From positions 9,122,121-9,186,120 of the forward strand of contig NC_136012.1 in NCBI RefSeq assembly GCF_048128805.1: DNA of 64,000 nucleotides, written 5' to 3'. Shown here piece by piece: positions 13,742-27,300 of the stretch (positions within the stretch are counted from its first letter, which is position 1; each line of letters begins with the position of its first letter). The notes beneath the pieces are model-generated. The model did no database searches. It was not told where the DNA came from and was given only the letters and a program-made list of their open reading frames with translations. The DNA is from Centroberyx gerrardi. Taxonomy: Eukaryota; Chordata; Actinopteri; Beryciformes; Berycidae. A program made the translations under genes and the position numbers.

Positions 13742-13920
13742 ACATTTTCTTGTAGTACAGTCTAAACAATAGAGAGTTTAGAGTTAAATTACTTGAATCT
13801 TAACTTTTTTTTTTTTTTTCATTTTTTAAGTCAATCATATATCTATGCAGATGACATTAATAAGCTTTGTACAAATGGAGACGAATGATAACCAAAAAGG
13901 TTACTACTGTATTTGTCAAG

Positions 13921-14262
13921 ATGTGGGCAGTGGTGGCCTAAAGGTTAGAGAAGCGAGCTTGTGACCGGAAGGTCGTCGGTTCAATCCCCCCCGGACTGGC
14001 AGGATAAATCTGGCTGGGGAAAGTGAAAAGCAGCGCTTGCCCCTCCCTCATTACCACCACTGAGGTGCCCTTGAGCAAGGCCCTTAACCCCAACCGCTCC
14101 AGTGGAGCTGCTCAGTGGCCAGCAGATCAGACTGTGGTTGTACTGATCAGCTTCCAGGTGTGAATGTGTGTGAATGTGATCAGGGCGTTCCTGAAAAAGA
14201 GAGCATTGCTCTCAGTGAAACTCCCCTGAATAAATAAAGGTGAAAAAAAAAAAAAGAATTGC
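13921..14262 (+). mobile_element. tRNA-derived SINE
   Basis: The head has pol III A-box-like GTGGCCTAAAGGTTAGAG (about 13,931-13,949) and B box GGTTCAATCCC (13,978-13,988). The body has the fish SINE motif GCCCTTGAGCAAGGCCCTTA and a long 3' part ending in AATAAATAAAGGTG with an A13 tail. Target-site duplications were not evident. Confidence 0.8.
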
Positions 14263-15240
14263 CTGCAAATGAAATTATTTTATTAGTAACCTTTTCATTT
14301 ATAATGTGTTCATACTTTTCTGGTTTGTAGAAAAAGGTAGGCTACTTTGGGTTTGTGTTTTGTTTGAGATTGTTCTGTTTGCATTCTGTATTTTATTTTT
14401 CTAATGTTGAACCGATTTGAATCAGGAACAATGTAATTCTCTAAAGCCTAACTTAACTAACTAAATTATGGCTTTTTAGTATTAAAACTAACAAAACTTT
14501 ATTAGTAATAAAGCTTTCTAGAAGAGAAGAAAGAAATCAGTTCTAAACATTTACTTTCCATTTAATTTCAAAACATAATCAAATTAAAATCAAAATGTTA
14601 ACCTATCACCTACTGCCTGTCTTCGTATGGAAAACGTCGCTCTTTTGGATTGAAAATCATCTCCAGTCTGCTTTTGCTTCTTTCCTTTATTTGCTCACAC
14701 TGAGGCCAGTGGGGCTTTGAGGAGCTCAGCAGCATAAGATCGATTCTCTCTTACAAACCTGGAGATAAAGTTGAAGAGGAATGTCATTGTCCTTGTGATG
14801 AGCTTTTTTAACCTAATTAGCGCTTTTAATTGGATTACCTTCATCATCTTGGTCATGTGATTCAACTATGGAGCTATGACAAAGGTGGAGTAATAATATT
14901 CCAATTCACAATGTCAACAATCTATTATGTCATTTATTCATGTATTGAATGCCATTTGATGTAAGTCGGTCTTATCTAAAGTCAAACCTTTGCCTCCCTG
15001 GCAGGCAGCAGACCATGAGCAGAAACTTTTCAAAACAAAGTGGACTCAAAGTAACCATTAAGACTGGAGTGTATCCATGGATATAAGAGATTACAACTAC
15101 AAAGAAATCACAGTCCACTAATGACAGCGTCAAGATACAGTATCTCGCAATACACAGGTCACCACCCCTGATATTTGCCATCACCATGGTAACTCATCAT
15201 TGGTAATCTTTTCGGAATTCCCCCCCTCCACACACACTCA

Positions 15241-15303
<63 letters not shown>

Positions 15304-17700
15304 ATGATTCAGAAAGGCAGGCTGCTCCTTTGGTAGAGAAAAGAATGTAAGGGAAAAAAGGGGAATGAGAGACAGATTGAATTGTGGTTTCCACTGCAAG
15401 TTGTGAGTCACGAACACGAGGGAGGGACAGAGAACGAAAAAAAAGAAAAAGGACTATTCTGGGATGGCTGCCATAGCAACAAAATAAGCAAGGGGGCAGG
15501 TTCTTGCAGGGTATGTTTCCATAGCAATGCCCTGTGTGTGTATAGATAAATATCACATGCCACAAAGCAGTTTGTAATGTAGTAACAAACTAGGCTGCGT
15601 AACTTTTCACACAGTTTGTAATCGTTTTGTAGAAAGAGCCCTCTTGTTGTTTTTGATACAGTGTGAGCAGACTTTATGTTTTTGCACATCAGACTCACCT
15701 GAGCACAGATCCAGAGAGTAACACCTTTGACAGGTTCGGTCTTGCCGCAGCCGCCACATTGTGCAGTCAGGGTAATAGAGTAATCCCGAGACTTTGCCTC
15801 AGGTGCATCAGCGTTGCCCCACCTACAATTTCAACATCTCACCTAAAAAGTGTAATAATGCCTTTGTTTTGACACATTCGTGATGAAACACCTATCTCCG
15901 TGTTACCTGCGTTTGCATACCTGATTAGCCTACTACCTCATAGTGTGTCATCAATACATAAAACGTTGATTTCTCAATGGGGCCTGCCCATAACTGACTG
16001 TTTCCAGTTTCAAACTATTGATCCAGAGGAGAGATAAGCGGTTTTGCAACAGTGTCTCCTCCCTGCAGCCCACCTCTCATCTGTTCTGCTTCAACACAAG
16101 CAGATACCTTCCTGAGCGCCGCATTCCAGTCATAGCTGTAAATGTTCCAACAGTTCAACCCTTTCTTTGGGTGGGATGGAAATCACCAGCAAGTCAACAC
16201 ATGAAGTAGCAATCAATCCTTTTAAATGCGGGGTTGGGGTACCTGTCTGTTGAGAGAGCTTTAACCAGGTTAAACCGCCTGCGACTTCACTGAAACCTTC
16301 AAGGAGCGGCCCGCTTCACGTCTTTAAAACACCTCAGTTTAACCTTAACCGCGCTGTTGTTAGCAGGTATGTCTGCAAAGTCCCTGTTAAAAATGAGAGG
16401 CATTTTTACACTACTTGAGGCACTTGGTCTCATGAGAAAATAATTTATAATAACCCAGGGCTGATTGGTGGATGTGTGCACACCCAAACCACCACCCAAA
16501 GGAGTTAGGCTAACCTCATATTAATTACAGTATAGTTGTTCTTCTGGCTCAGCGGCCAGCAATAAGTGAAGGAAAAGTTTAGTTCACGCTAATTTAATTA
16601 CAATTAAGTTATCTTGTGACAAACAACTTTTTATGAAAAATCTAATAACTCTGTAGAGTTATCAATTCGTTTATCCATCTGTCTGTAGTACAATAAACCA
16701 GAATAAACCACAATAAAAAAGTACAATATACTCATAGTGCACCAACTGGCAGATAGACCAAGGGAGAGTAAATCATCAAATCTTTTTTACTGAACTCCAA
16801 ACATTTCTTCCTATTCCATATTTTCCACAACAGTGATCAATATTTCTGCCCTTGGTAGTCATGGTAGTGCGTATTGTAGTTTTGCCTCAGTTTGACAACA
16901 TCACTTCCAGTGCCCCACCTCCGAATTCTGGTAATATGAGCCAGGAGCAACTCTGGGGTTTCATGTTCAAAAGTGCAGGGGCTGTCTGTTTTCCCTCTGC
17001 CGTACCTCTCCTCTCTTCCCTCTTGTCTCACGCACTTCTCTCTCTGCTCTCGGAATGGCGAGTTCTGTTGCAAGGCAACACAGCCCAAGCAAGCAATAAC
17101 TAATAAATAATCAGCACTGTAAACACTGACTACTCCGCGCTCCAGTAAAAGAAGGTTACTTGCAGGCATTGTTATGTGGCTGCGCCTGCCTGGTTACTGC
17201 TTTATATCATCTGGTCCTCCCCTGCCCTCTTCAGCTATTTCCCCTCAGCAGGCTCACCTCTGACCTCCCTCATTCCATTCCGGTGCTGAATTACTATGTT
17301 GCATTTTAGTGCCACGGAGAAATGCGCAGCGCACACCCCTTTAAGTGCACATATGGGGAGAGACGCCCCACACCCCGGAAAAGATAGCGAGAGGAGCTAC
17401 AATCCAAAGGTTACATTCTTGCCTAACGGCCGCAGATCCACTCGGATGTGTGTAGAATAGATAGGCATTTCGGCTTTAGCAAAACACACAGCCTCTCTTG
17501 GAAAGCTTGCATACTTGGCCTTATCACTCTTTTACAACTTTGCTTGCTTAGTCATTTACTGCCGTACTGCCTTTGCTCGAATTCTGGTATAGTATTCACA
17601 CGTCCCAGTTCTGTACCTTAAATACAAAGAGAGGACGCTCTAGGTTTCCCTGTAGTGCTGACTAAGGACCCAGTTCCCTGCCCCCATTTCCTAACCCTAA
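14263..17700. other. Intergenic, no gene seen
   Basis: Apart from the (CA)n at 15,241-15,303, this is unique-looking sequence. No exon, RNA gene or mobile element was recognised. Confidence 0.55.
15241..15303 (+). repeat. (CA)n microsatellite
   Basis: About 28 CA units ending in two CGCACA variants. Confidence 0.9.
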
Positions 17701-17704
17701 ACAT

Positions 17705-17706
<2 letters not shown>

Positions 17707-17736
<30 letters not shown>
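17707..17736 (+). repeat. (GT)n microsatellite
   Basis: About 15 uninterrupted GT units. Confidence 0.9.
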
Positions 17737-17738
<2 letters not shown>

Positions 17739-17949
17739 GCAGGACTGCAAACCTGACCTCAGACCAGCGTCTGGGGGAGATTCCATAAAACGGCGAGGGT
17801 GGGACTGCGTGTGTGCGGTGGCCGGGTGTTGTTTCTGTCAGCGTGGAGACGTCCCACCAACCGATTAACAATACTGACACTCTTATATTGGCCATTAAGC
17901 CCAGAGGTCCTAGCTGGGCCGTAAACATGCCAAAAAGGAGGGGGGGAGG

Positions 17950-18343
17950 GACTCCTATTTAAGGACTCTGTGGCCACAGCTACATCCTAAAAAAATCTGC
18001 GCAGCCTACTGTGTAATTATAACTCACTCCTTCTAGAATCGACGCTTTGCTGAACCCAAAGTAGAGCAACTTCCATATCGATCGAAGCTATGTTCGAGTT
18101 GTATTCGAGAGAGAAAGCTTGGGGTTGGGGGGGGGGGGGGGAGATTTCGGGGTGAGGCGGGCGAGCCTCTGGACTCCCCCGGTGTTAGTTGTTCACCTCC
18201 CTGTCCCGAGCCCGCCACCGCCTCACTCTTTTCCAGATGTGTGTCTTACAACCGCCAGATGCTCAGCACATGCATACCACGCTTAAAGCTCCTACAGGGG
18301 GGCTGACAGCCACACAGGGACCCAGTGTAGTGAAACAATGCAG

Positions 18344-18384
<41 letters not shown>

Positions 18385-18460
18385 TTCCTCCCTCGCCGGC
18401 GCTCCTCTCCTCGCTGCAACTGCTTTTAAGAGAAAAATCCCCCCATCGCGCGCGAACACA
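17950..18460. promoter_or_regulatory. CpG-rich patch with TATA-like box; possible promoter
   Basis: In an AT-rich region this stretch has many CpG sites (for example ATCGATCGAAG, GGCGGGCGAGCC, CTCGCCGGCG, ATCGCGCGCG) and a CTATTTAAGG TATA-like element at about 17,956. A G15 run lies at 18,127-18,141. No coding exon can be tied to it on either strand. Confidence 0.25.
18343..18381 (+). repeat. (CT)n microsatellite
   Basis: About 19 CT units within a CpG-rich patch; a long homopyrimidine run. Confidence 0.9.
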
Positions 18461-18730
18461 CGAAAAAGAAAAAATGTCCATGCAGAGAGAGAGGGAGCGA
18501 GAGGAAAGGGAGAGAGGAAGGAAAAAGTAATAGTGAGTGTGAGGCCAAGAAAGAAATAAAGACCAGGGGGAGGAAGGTTGGCAGGACTGGAAGAGAAAAT
18601 GTTGCTGTTGGCATTGGACTGTGTATTGTTCTTGTGGCTTGCTTTGGTTTAAGGTTTTAACTCTGAAGTTACTAAACAAACCTAAGGAGCGGGGGATTGT
18701 ATGAACTTGAGTTGGAAACTTACGGCAAGA

Positions 18731-18801
18731 ACTCTGTGTGTGTGTGTGTGTGTGTGTGGGTGTGTGGGTGTGTGTGTGGGGGTGGGTGGGTGGGTGGGTG
18801 T
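18731..18801 (+). repeat. (GT)n grading into (GGGT)n
   Basis: GT repeats end in GGGGGTGGGTGGGTGGGTGG G (18,778-18,800), that is five G-runs separated by single T residues. Confidence 0.9.
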
Positions 18802-19216
18802 GCTACTGCTTGTTCTGCTCACAAGAATTTCATATAACCTTCTGATTGCGTGATGATGGGGGTTTCATAACACCGGCCCCTCAGCAGTGGAAGGGTTAGC
18901 CATCAGCAGTGTTGTAACTGCTGAGATGATGTGGGTGAAGCTGAAGTTATTTGCTCAAGTTACAGCCCTCTTCCACGATCCACAGGATGAGTGAGTCATG
19001 TGTTCAAGGACTTGGACGCTTCACTGTTGTGGGAACATTTCCATTTTCTGATTTCCATGAGACCACAGAACAAACTAAAATGGCCGCCCCGATTCAACGT
19101 TATGGTGGAAGATGGTTGCGCCAAAATTATCTCGAATCACGTGTAGTCTAGAGTAGTTGGAAAAAATGACACATCTGACTCACTCCTGGATGAGATTCCT
19201 TTCTTGTGCATCTTTC

Positions 19217-19258
<42 letters not shown>
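19217..19258 (+). repeat. (GT)n microsatellite
   Basis: About 19 GT units, followed by a short GA run. Confidence 0.9.
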
Positions 19259-19259
<1 letters not shown>

Positions 19260-19956
19260 TGAGAGAGAGAGGGAGAGGCAAGGATCCACCCAGCAACTTT
19301 TAAACTTTAATCAATGCAGAATAAAACATAATGTCCATTGATTAAACTATGATTGATTATGCTTTCTTATCATTTACTGAACCTGTCAAAACTGATAAAA
19401 GATGATTAAATTCATCTGAACTCACAATAAAGGATGGGCCAGGTGGTTTATTTAAACAGCAGTCATGCACAGTAGATAATCAGGCTGTGAACAAAGAAAT
19501 TGGGCATGGCAGAAGGAGCCTGTCTGGCAGGTGTGTGGGAACCAGCGGTCCGACACAAATGATCAAAACAATATTGCAACCTTTTGTATGATTGGGTGTG
19601 TTAGATTGAGTCCTTGTGGTCTCTCTCTTCTCAATTAAAGTGTGTCCGGCGAAGACATAAATCATAAAGTCGCTGAAACATTTCCCCAAAATCGCTAAAG
19701 GAAATCAAAAGGAAATCAAGTTTTTAGCCTCAAACAAGGCATTCATTCTGACTCCAACAAAGTGAGCAGCTCAGTGCTTCCACAGAAATAGGTGGGATAG
19801 ACACTGGAAATCCAAACTGTTGTCTACTGAGCTTTAGTGGTCCTGAGTTCCAGTGCAGACCAAGCAGGCTCCCATATACTGAGCCTACTGAGTCTGAACG
19901 GGGTGTGGTCAAACCACATAACAGATTTAATCTGCCTAGAGGGCCTGTCAGGTCAT

Positions 19957-20240
19957 GATGATGATGATTCATTCTCTGATCTTTTGTCTACTTAAAAGCG
20001 TTCATGTAGCTGGATACAAAATTTAAAAACGTCAGCTTGCATGTACACTGATGAACATTCAGTGGGTTTTGCCTAAAACATTTAATGTAGCCTACCATCA
20101 ATGCTCATGATGCTCATTAATTATTTAGTCTATTTAAGAGCATTCATATCCTCTGATACACAAGCTTGCAAGTAAATCTGATGAACATTGTCGTGGGTGT
20201 TGGCGAAGGAAACATTTAATATCCTAATGTAGTTTGCAAG
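19957..20240 (+). repeat. Diverged tandem duplication, unit about 142 bp
   Basis: Unit 1 (about 19,957-20,098) and unit 2 (about 20,108-20,240) share in order GTCTA-TTAA-AG, GCATTCAT/GCGTTCATG, CAGCTTGCA/CAAGCTTGCAAGT, CTGATGAACATT, GTGGGT, and AACATTTAAT. Indels separate the two. Confidence 0.55.
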
Positions 20241-21176
20241 CAAAATATGACTAACTGGTATGTAAGGATAACGGTATTGCCATAATTTTCAATTTGACTG
20301 ACCGTTTTGTTACAAGTGGTCAGAAGGGTAGATGGGGTCCTGGTAACCCACAGTAAGGGTAACTTTAAAGTCAAAACCAGACATTTTACAGAAATTACTC
20401 CTGACCTGGTGCTTACAATGTCAGTTTTTTGTTGCTATGCTATTCCTGTTCTTTTCCAATACCGCTCCAGGCTTCTCCTCCTTGGGGAGACAAGGCAAGT
20501 CAAACAATAGGAACCTATGGTTTAAAATGGAAGACGCTGTTCTCTGCTGTAGTCTGAGGGAATATAAGAGAGTTAAGCAACCACAGAGCTGAACCCAGTC
20601 ATTTTCTTTCTCTCTGCCAGACTGCGTTCGCCATTCAACACTTCCAATGTAAGTGCTTGTATGCCCTCTGCAGGGATACTTGAGCATTGCAGCTACAGTT
20701 GAAACTACCTATACACACACCAGTTTTTCTATTTTAACAGCACTGTTCAGCTGCTTTTTCAATAACCAATGACTGAATATACTCCTTTCTCTAGTTCAGG
20801 ATCCATGATGTTCAAAACCATTTGCTGATGTTTTTTTTGGAATGCAAAATATCAACTGAGACATCACCAAAATGGTCTGATAGGCCACAATGAAAAATTA
20901 AGTTGAGTCACAAATGTTTACTTTGTTTATTGTTCACAGCGCACCACATTAGGCCATTATGTACTCACTGCTGACTTTCCAAGTATTATTCCCGTCTTTT
21001 CCTTTTCTGGGTCCAGCTCTGATTGGACAAGAATCGGGAAATCAAGTGGATATGTAGATAGGTTACAACTCAGGGAAAACAAAACTCAAAAACTGTAAAC
21101 CCTCCAACACGTCACATTTAAACGCAAGTCATACAGCACACAAGTCAAATTCAAATAATGGCATTGTGGAAAATGC

Positions 21177-21182
21177 TTTATT
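21177..21182 (-). terminator. eef1g: Polyadenylation signal of eef1g (AATAAA)
   Basis: AATAAA on the minus strand, about 210 nt after the eef1g stop codon and the first such hexamer after it. Just upstream in the 3' UTR (21,189-21,221) the mRNA would carry a U-rich tract of three T9-10 blocks separated by single C residues. Confidence 0.75.
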
Positions 21183-21390
21183 TCAACTCAAAAAAAAAAA
21201 GAAAAAAAAAGAAAAAAAAAACAAACACTTTGGGGCCACTGAGACACAATCCACTCCCGACTTGAAATACTGTCGTTCCAAGTTGTTCCTGCAGTTAAGT
21301 AAGTACATGGTGGCTGAAAGTCCGTAGGTTTAAGTGTCGATGGATAGCAGAAGCGCAGAGTGCTTTCGTTCAGACTGTCCCGCTGTCCTC

Positions 21391-24300
21391 TCACTTGAAG
21401 ATCTTGCCCTGGTTGACTGGTTTGCCCACGTGCTTGAACTCTCCCTCCCAGGCGAAGTACTCCTTCACCATGGTCTTGCACTCCTCGCTGTCTGGGTCCA
21501 GCTTGCGCCAGTCGTATGACTCGTAGTCGATCTGCCAGTCGTCACTCAGCTGGGGAGGAAAACAACAAGGCATTAGTTGTGCGAATTAGCCGTGGGCTTG
21601 ATCAACTGAAAATGCACCACTCCTAGCTGCACACATACATGGATTAAAGCTCCAGTTATCAGAGGATAGATCACCCATTTAAAAAAAAAAAAAAAAAAAA
21701 ACTCATACTTTTTGATCCAAGTGTATAATACAGTGATTATTCAGATATAATTTGAATACAATTCCAAAATTCTTTACCAACTTTTAATAGTGAAGCTCCT
21801 AACCAACATTGCACTTTCAATTTTAAATGTGGTCACAGCTCAACTCAACCAAATGGGAGGTGAAGCACCCAGAGAATGGACTCCAATGGAGCCCAATTAG
21901 ACTGGTCAAATTAAATCTCAAATCCGGTTTCCCCTCACACAAACCAGGACAATCAGGGAACACAACCCAAGTCAGTTTCTTGAAACGGCTCTTAAAATGG
22001 TGAGGGCAGTGACATAATTAGTTCAGGACCTCTTGGAAAGTGTGTCCACTCCTCCAGATACTTACAGTGAAAGCCAGTTCCTGGCCTCTGAAGACCCAGA
22101 TCCCAGAGATAATGCTGTCGTTGTTGCCGCCAAACAGGAGGACGCTGGCAAAGGCGTTCTTTCGGAGCTTGTCCAGTCGCTGGAACATGCCTGAGAAGAA
22201 CAAGGAGGGGTGTAGGACATGAGTGATTTCACCGCTAATGGAAACACAGAGATGTAATATGAGCTCTAATAGCAGCTGCGTTCGTTTCATTTAATGATTA
22301 TAAAAAATAAATAACTGTCCCAGCATGAGCATTCCCAATGGCCAATATCCTCCAGGTTATTTTTCTGTTATATTTAGTATGAATCTCACTCAATCCAGCC
22401 ATGTTTTGAGAAAACAGTAGGATCCCTGTTGACATGTCACTCTTATAACGGTGGTTAGGACACTAGCAAACCAGTGCTAGCAAAACATGCCCACATTTTA
22501 CCCATCTTACATTAAGTAATCCTAATTATCAACTTCATGCTCTCAGGTGGACACTCGGGTCAGACATAATGAAAATCTTCTGGAGGACTAGTTAATTGCC
22601 ATTTAAAAAAGCAACAAAGAAAATTAAATCAGCTCACAGGGGATTAGAACATGGTGGTTAAAATAAAATTGAATAGTACAATTTAAGAATGAATAAATGT
22701 GCCTATAACAGAAAAATGGCTTGATTATATGAACCCCTAGAACAAGGTGCAGGATGAAGTGGCTGCTGCGGGGTCTCACCTGTGATGAGGTTGCAGCTCT
22801 TGAAGGTGGCGGTAAGCTCCTCGGGGTATTTGTACTGGGTGTACCAGATGGAGTAGCCCTCGCGGTCAAAGTGCTCCCAGAAGTGGGGGATGGCTACTTT
22901 CAGGGTGTCCTCGTTGGAGTACTTCCTCTTGAACTCGTCCATGACGAATGGGCTAGAACAAGGAGAGAGGGGATATCAGGTCATGCGTATGTGTTGTCAG
23001 CTGTATGTAAGGCAGAGAGAACGACAAGAAGTGGAATTAGGGAAGCATCTAGATGGTTGATCTCTAGTTTTGTTGTTTTCCACACAACACCAACGCACGC
23101 TTTTTTGTGGGGGGGGGGGGGGGAGGTGGTGACAGTTGTTTGCTGTCAGCCGTCATAAAGCTCAAGAGGTCTACAAGACTAAAACACAGGAGAAGTCTGA
23201 AAATAAGTTGTGGTCAACAACAAAGGAGCCTAACTGAAGTACTATAGCCTACCTATCACAACCTACTCCATCTTAAAATAATCGAGTACCGTGAGGTCAA
23301 CTGTAGATCTTGAGGCTAGATCTTGTGCAATATGTGCCCATAGCATGAACCAGCCTTTTTCCTCACTGAAACAGAGATGACTGGGATGAATATGGATTCA
23401 AGTCTCTCTTCCCCCGTCAGATTAAGACTCAGTGCCATGACTGGACACCGCCTTGCCCATTGACAGGGGATTCTCCTCCCCCCCCAGTCTCTCACATCAA
23501 GGGGAGACGGGAGGATTTGTGGGAGAGAGCCTGAGCCCTTGCTTTCAGATGGGCTCAAAAGGAAGCCACGAGACAATATATGAAGACGGAAAGCCTTTGG
23601 ATAACGGTTAGGGGTCCTTCATACCTTTTTGCCAGGTGTGCGAAGGGGTCCTTGGCTTTGGGCTCGGCGGCCAGAGCAGCTTCGCACTCGTCCATCTCCT
23701 CGGCGGCGGGGGCAGCGGGCTTCTTCTCCTCCTTTTTCTTTTCTTTCTTCTCCTGGGGCTTAGCTGCCTCTTTTCCTCCCTTCTCTTTCTTCTGGGGTGC
23801 CTCTTTCTTGGGCTGCATCTCGGCAAACTTCTTGGCTGAAGAAAGAGAAAAAAACAAATGTTTTCTGTTAAACTGCACTTTATCTGGCAAGGAACCTTGG
23901 AGATTAATTGTGTTTTACCAGTGTAATCTTTTACAAGAACTCAATTTCCTTACAATCATGAAGAAACCAGAAAACAACTCCTAAATTGCACCAAATTTTT
24001 TAAGAGGCTAAAGAAACATTGTTTGAGCACAATAAAGTGTTGCACAGAGTGAGTGACAAATTCCAACAGCTGTGTACCCTTTTCTTTAAACAGCACTTTG
24101 GGTTTTGTAGAAGAGAACTCACTCACAAAATTTCATGGAACAGTCCTCGCTAAAAGACCTTGTAAACAGTTTGTAGGAAAAAAAATAATAATTTGCACAC
24201 CCTTTCCATTTCATGACTTATCTGATCTGACATTTCAGCAGAAAATTGAGAACCGCATGTCTAATTTTGCTCTTTGCAGTCGATATGCTCCAATAGCCAG

Positions 24301-27300
24301 CACCTTGCCGAGTGTCTGCCTTTTCTCCTTACTAGAAACTCACCATCAAACTGGGCCATCTTTTCGCACAGCTTGACCTCCCCGAGCACGGCCTTGAACT
24401 CGGGCTGGTTGACGCAGGTGACGAACCAGCGGGTCACGTTGGAGTATGGCTGACGGAAAGAAGGCTCAAGGACCTACGGGAGCAGAGGAGAGGCATTAGG
24501 ATCCTATAAGAAGGCGAAAAGGGAATAGGCTCAGTTCACTCCAATTTTTTAAGTTCAAGCTGGGCATATCTTGGCTTTAGGAGAGTCTCGACTTTGCATT
24601 ACACAGATCTAGTTCGCACTAAGAAAGCTATGTCATAAAAACATAAAAAATAAATTAGAAAAAGGCCTCAAGCAAGCTAGAGCTGGTCACACAGTCAACA
24701 CATGACTACATCTCCTAAAGACGTTTGTTTGTCTAACCACACCTGATAAGAACTGAAAGAGTGAGTACGTTTTCTGTTTAACTAGTATCTTGGCTGCGTG
24801 TCAAACCTGTTTGTAGAGCCAGAGCATGGAGCAGGCCACGCTGATGTCGGCCAGGCTGATCCTCTCCCCCACCAGGAAGGTACGGGTGTTCAGATGCTGG
24901 TTCAGCACCGTCAGGACCCTCTTCACCTCCTCCTTGGCCTGCTCTGTAGCCTGGACAGACACAGACAGAAAAGAATGACTATGTTGGATTACACAATATA
25001 TAAACTATAATATACAGTCTAGTGCCCAGTCACACCGAAGCACAATAATAGGGCGTTGCACTCTGTGGCACGTTGGAAGTCCAGCTGAAACCGGAATCCG
25101 TCTTCTAACCAATCATTAAAGTCTTCAGTTTAAGCAGAAAACACCGAGCTGCCCACCTGCTTGTTGAACTGCATGATTCCCAGGGTGGGGAAGACCCAAG
25201 CGCTGGCTGGAGGGATGATCTCTGCGTCAGCGAAGCTCACCCACTGCAGCACCTGGGCTGTGGCCTGGGGACTGGCACCACGCAGGGCATCATTGCTCAC
25301 TGTAGTTAGGGAGTGAGGGATGCAGATTTAAAAAAAAAAAAAAATCAATATTAAGGAAAGTCTTAAACAATCAATAAAAAAGCCTTCATGTCAGCTCTTT
25401 TGTAAAACTCCTGTTTCTATAGACTAATAGTTCACACTATTCTGCATTTTCTGTGAGCACTAACAAGAAAGTGGGGTTTCATGGTACGTAGGAAGCTGAC
25501 AGTTTACGACAACAACCAGAATGAAAATGGAGAAAGTTCTGGTAGAAAAGTTGATAGTAGTTGTTCATCTGATTATCCAGTGTGGAGCACATTCGATGTG
25601 TTGTTCGAGTTTCTGGTAAGTGTTTGAGAGTTGGATATAAGTGTTGTTTGGGTTAGGGAATAGCGTTGTGCAGTTTTAAGTGCAAAAGTTGGACTGTTAA
25701 ATTTGATCTACAAGAGCAAAATCAGGGTAATGTCATACATAAACTCAAGGACCCAAAAAACGTAAAGCTAGTGGCATTTACTCAAACTATTTGTCAAAGG
25801 CCTTGGGTGAGATGGAAATGTAGATCTCCTTTTTGACATTTAAACAGTTAACCAGTTCATTATGAGTGTGACTTACGGTAGTGAGCAATGGCGTTACTCT
25901 CAAACAGACAGAAACCGTCATCTCCCTGGTAAGCAGGTACCTGTACGGGCAGACAGGGGCAGGGTTAATGCACATGTAAGAGAGGCCGTTAGTTACATAA
26001 CACGGGTGTCATCTTGAGGTTCTCAAACCAGTTGATGCCCCATAGGCTATTCAAGTTCTCCCACTTAATTAAAACCTCACAACTGCTTCATTAGTTGATT
26101 TATTGAAAAATTACAGTAACTGGTTAGGGCACATGCGTGGCTGGAGGCGGTACTGAAAGAGGAGCTGGTGTCAAACTGTGAAGGCAGCCCTCCCCCAGGC
26201 GAATGCAATTGGGGCAACTGTAGTAATCCCCTGCAGCGGACTGAATATCAGTTACACTGACCTTGCCCAGAGGGAAGTTGTTGAGGAAGGCAGGAGTGCG
26301 GTTCGTCTGCCCGAAGGTGAAGGCAGGGGGGTTGCTGGCCACCTTGAGGCGAGCACCACTGTACTGGGCTGCAATCTGAGCCTTGAAGGCTCTCCAGTTG
26401 TCTGGGTACGTGTACAGAGTCTGCAGAGAAGGGGGAGACAACACTGGAATTATTAAATGAACTGTAATGAGCGACATAACCAGTTAAGAGTCAAAACAAG
26501 TGATACCTTATCACGTCACCTCTCAGTGAGTAGGCAAAAACGTCGGGTCTGCTGAAGGATGCTCTTATGGCACTATCTCAATGTGTAACGAAAGTTCAGG
26601 CATATGGTCCCATGATGCATTAGGCCTAAGTCTTTTATAACAGACTATGAGATACCTTGGCTAACATGATTTTGGCAACTAAAGCCACAAAATCTGTTTA
26701 GGACCTATGAGGCAACTGGCTCGCTAAAAAAAGGAGTGTTCTTGATGGAGCTGACAGATGCCCCAAGCAGAGGATGCCATTTAAAATGCCTGAGATAAGA
26801 ATTAGCAGCTGCTGGGTAACGTTAGATAGTTGATAAAACGCTGCTTCCATGGCCAAACGTATTGTACTACTGGTGAAAACGAAAGACTTGCTATTCATGT
26901 GCTTATTAGCTTGCTTGATATGCTAACTAGCCACCATTGCCGGCAAAATAACACGTTAGTCATCATTTGCATTACTTTAGACACCAATACACGTTGCTCG
27001 AATATGCGTTTGACTCAACATTACACCACATAGAGACAACATCTACAAAAGGGAGAGTATAAGGCTGTTTCCCCAGCCTGAATATAGCCAAGTTAACGTG
27101 GCACACGCCTCGGCCAGGCAGGGCGTCATTCAGCCTGAATGCTACGTCAGGATAGCAAGGGCTAGGATGCACACTGGATGGATTTATCACTAAATAAACG
27201 CCACAGCAACTCCCTAACAGACACAGGACATTATTTACACCCAAAGGTACTCCATCAGAGTGCGGATGGTACTGATTTTCGGCGGATTACGCCTGGAAAC

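Noticed and set aside
13931-13990. tRNA gene
   Set aside because: A and B boxes are present but they head a SINE with a long 3' body and A-tail; cloverleaf pairing looks degraded.
23580-23984. 134-codon plus-strand open frame opposite eef1g
   Set aside because: Antisense shadow of the Lys-rich eEF1G exon at 23,625-23,835.
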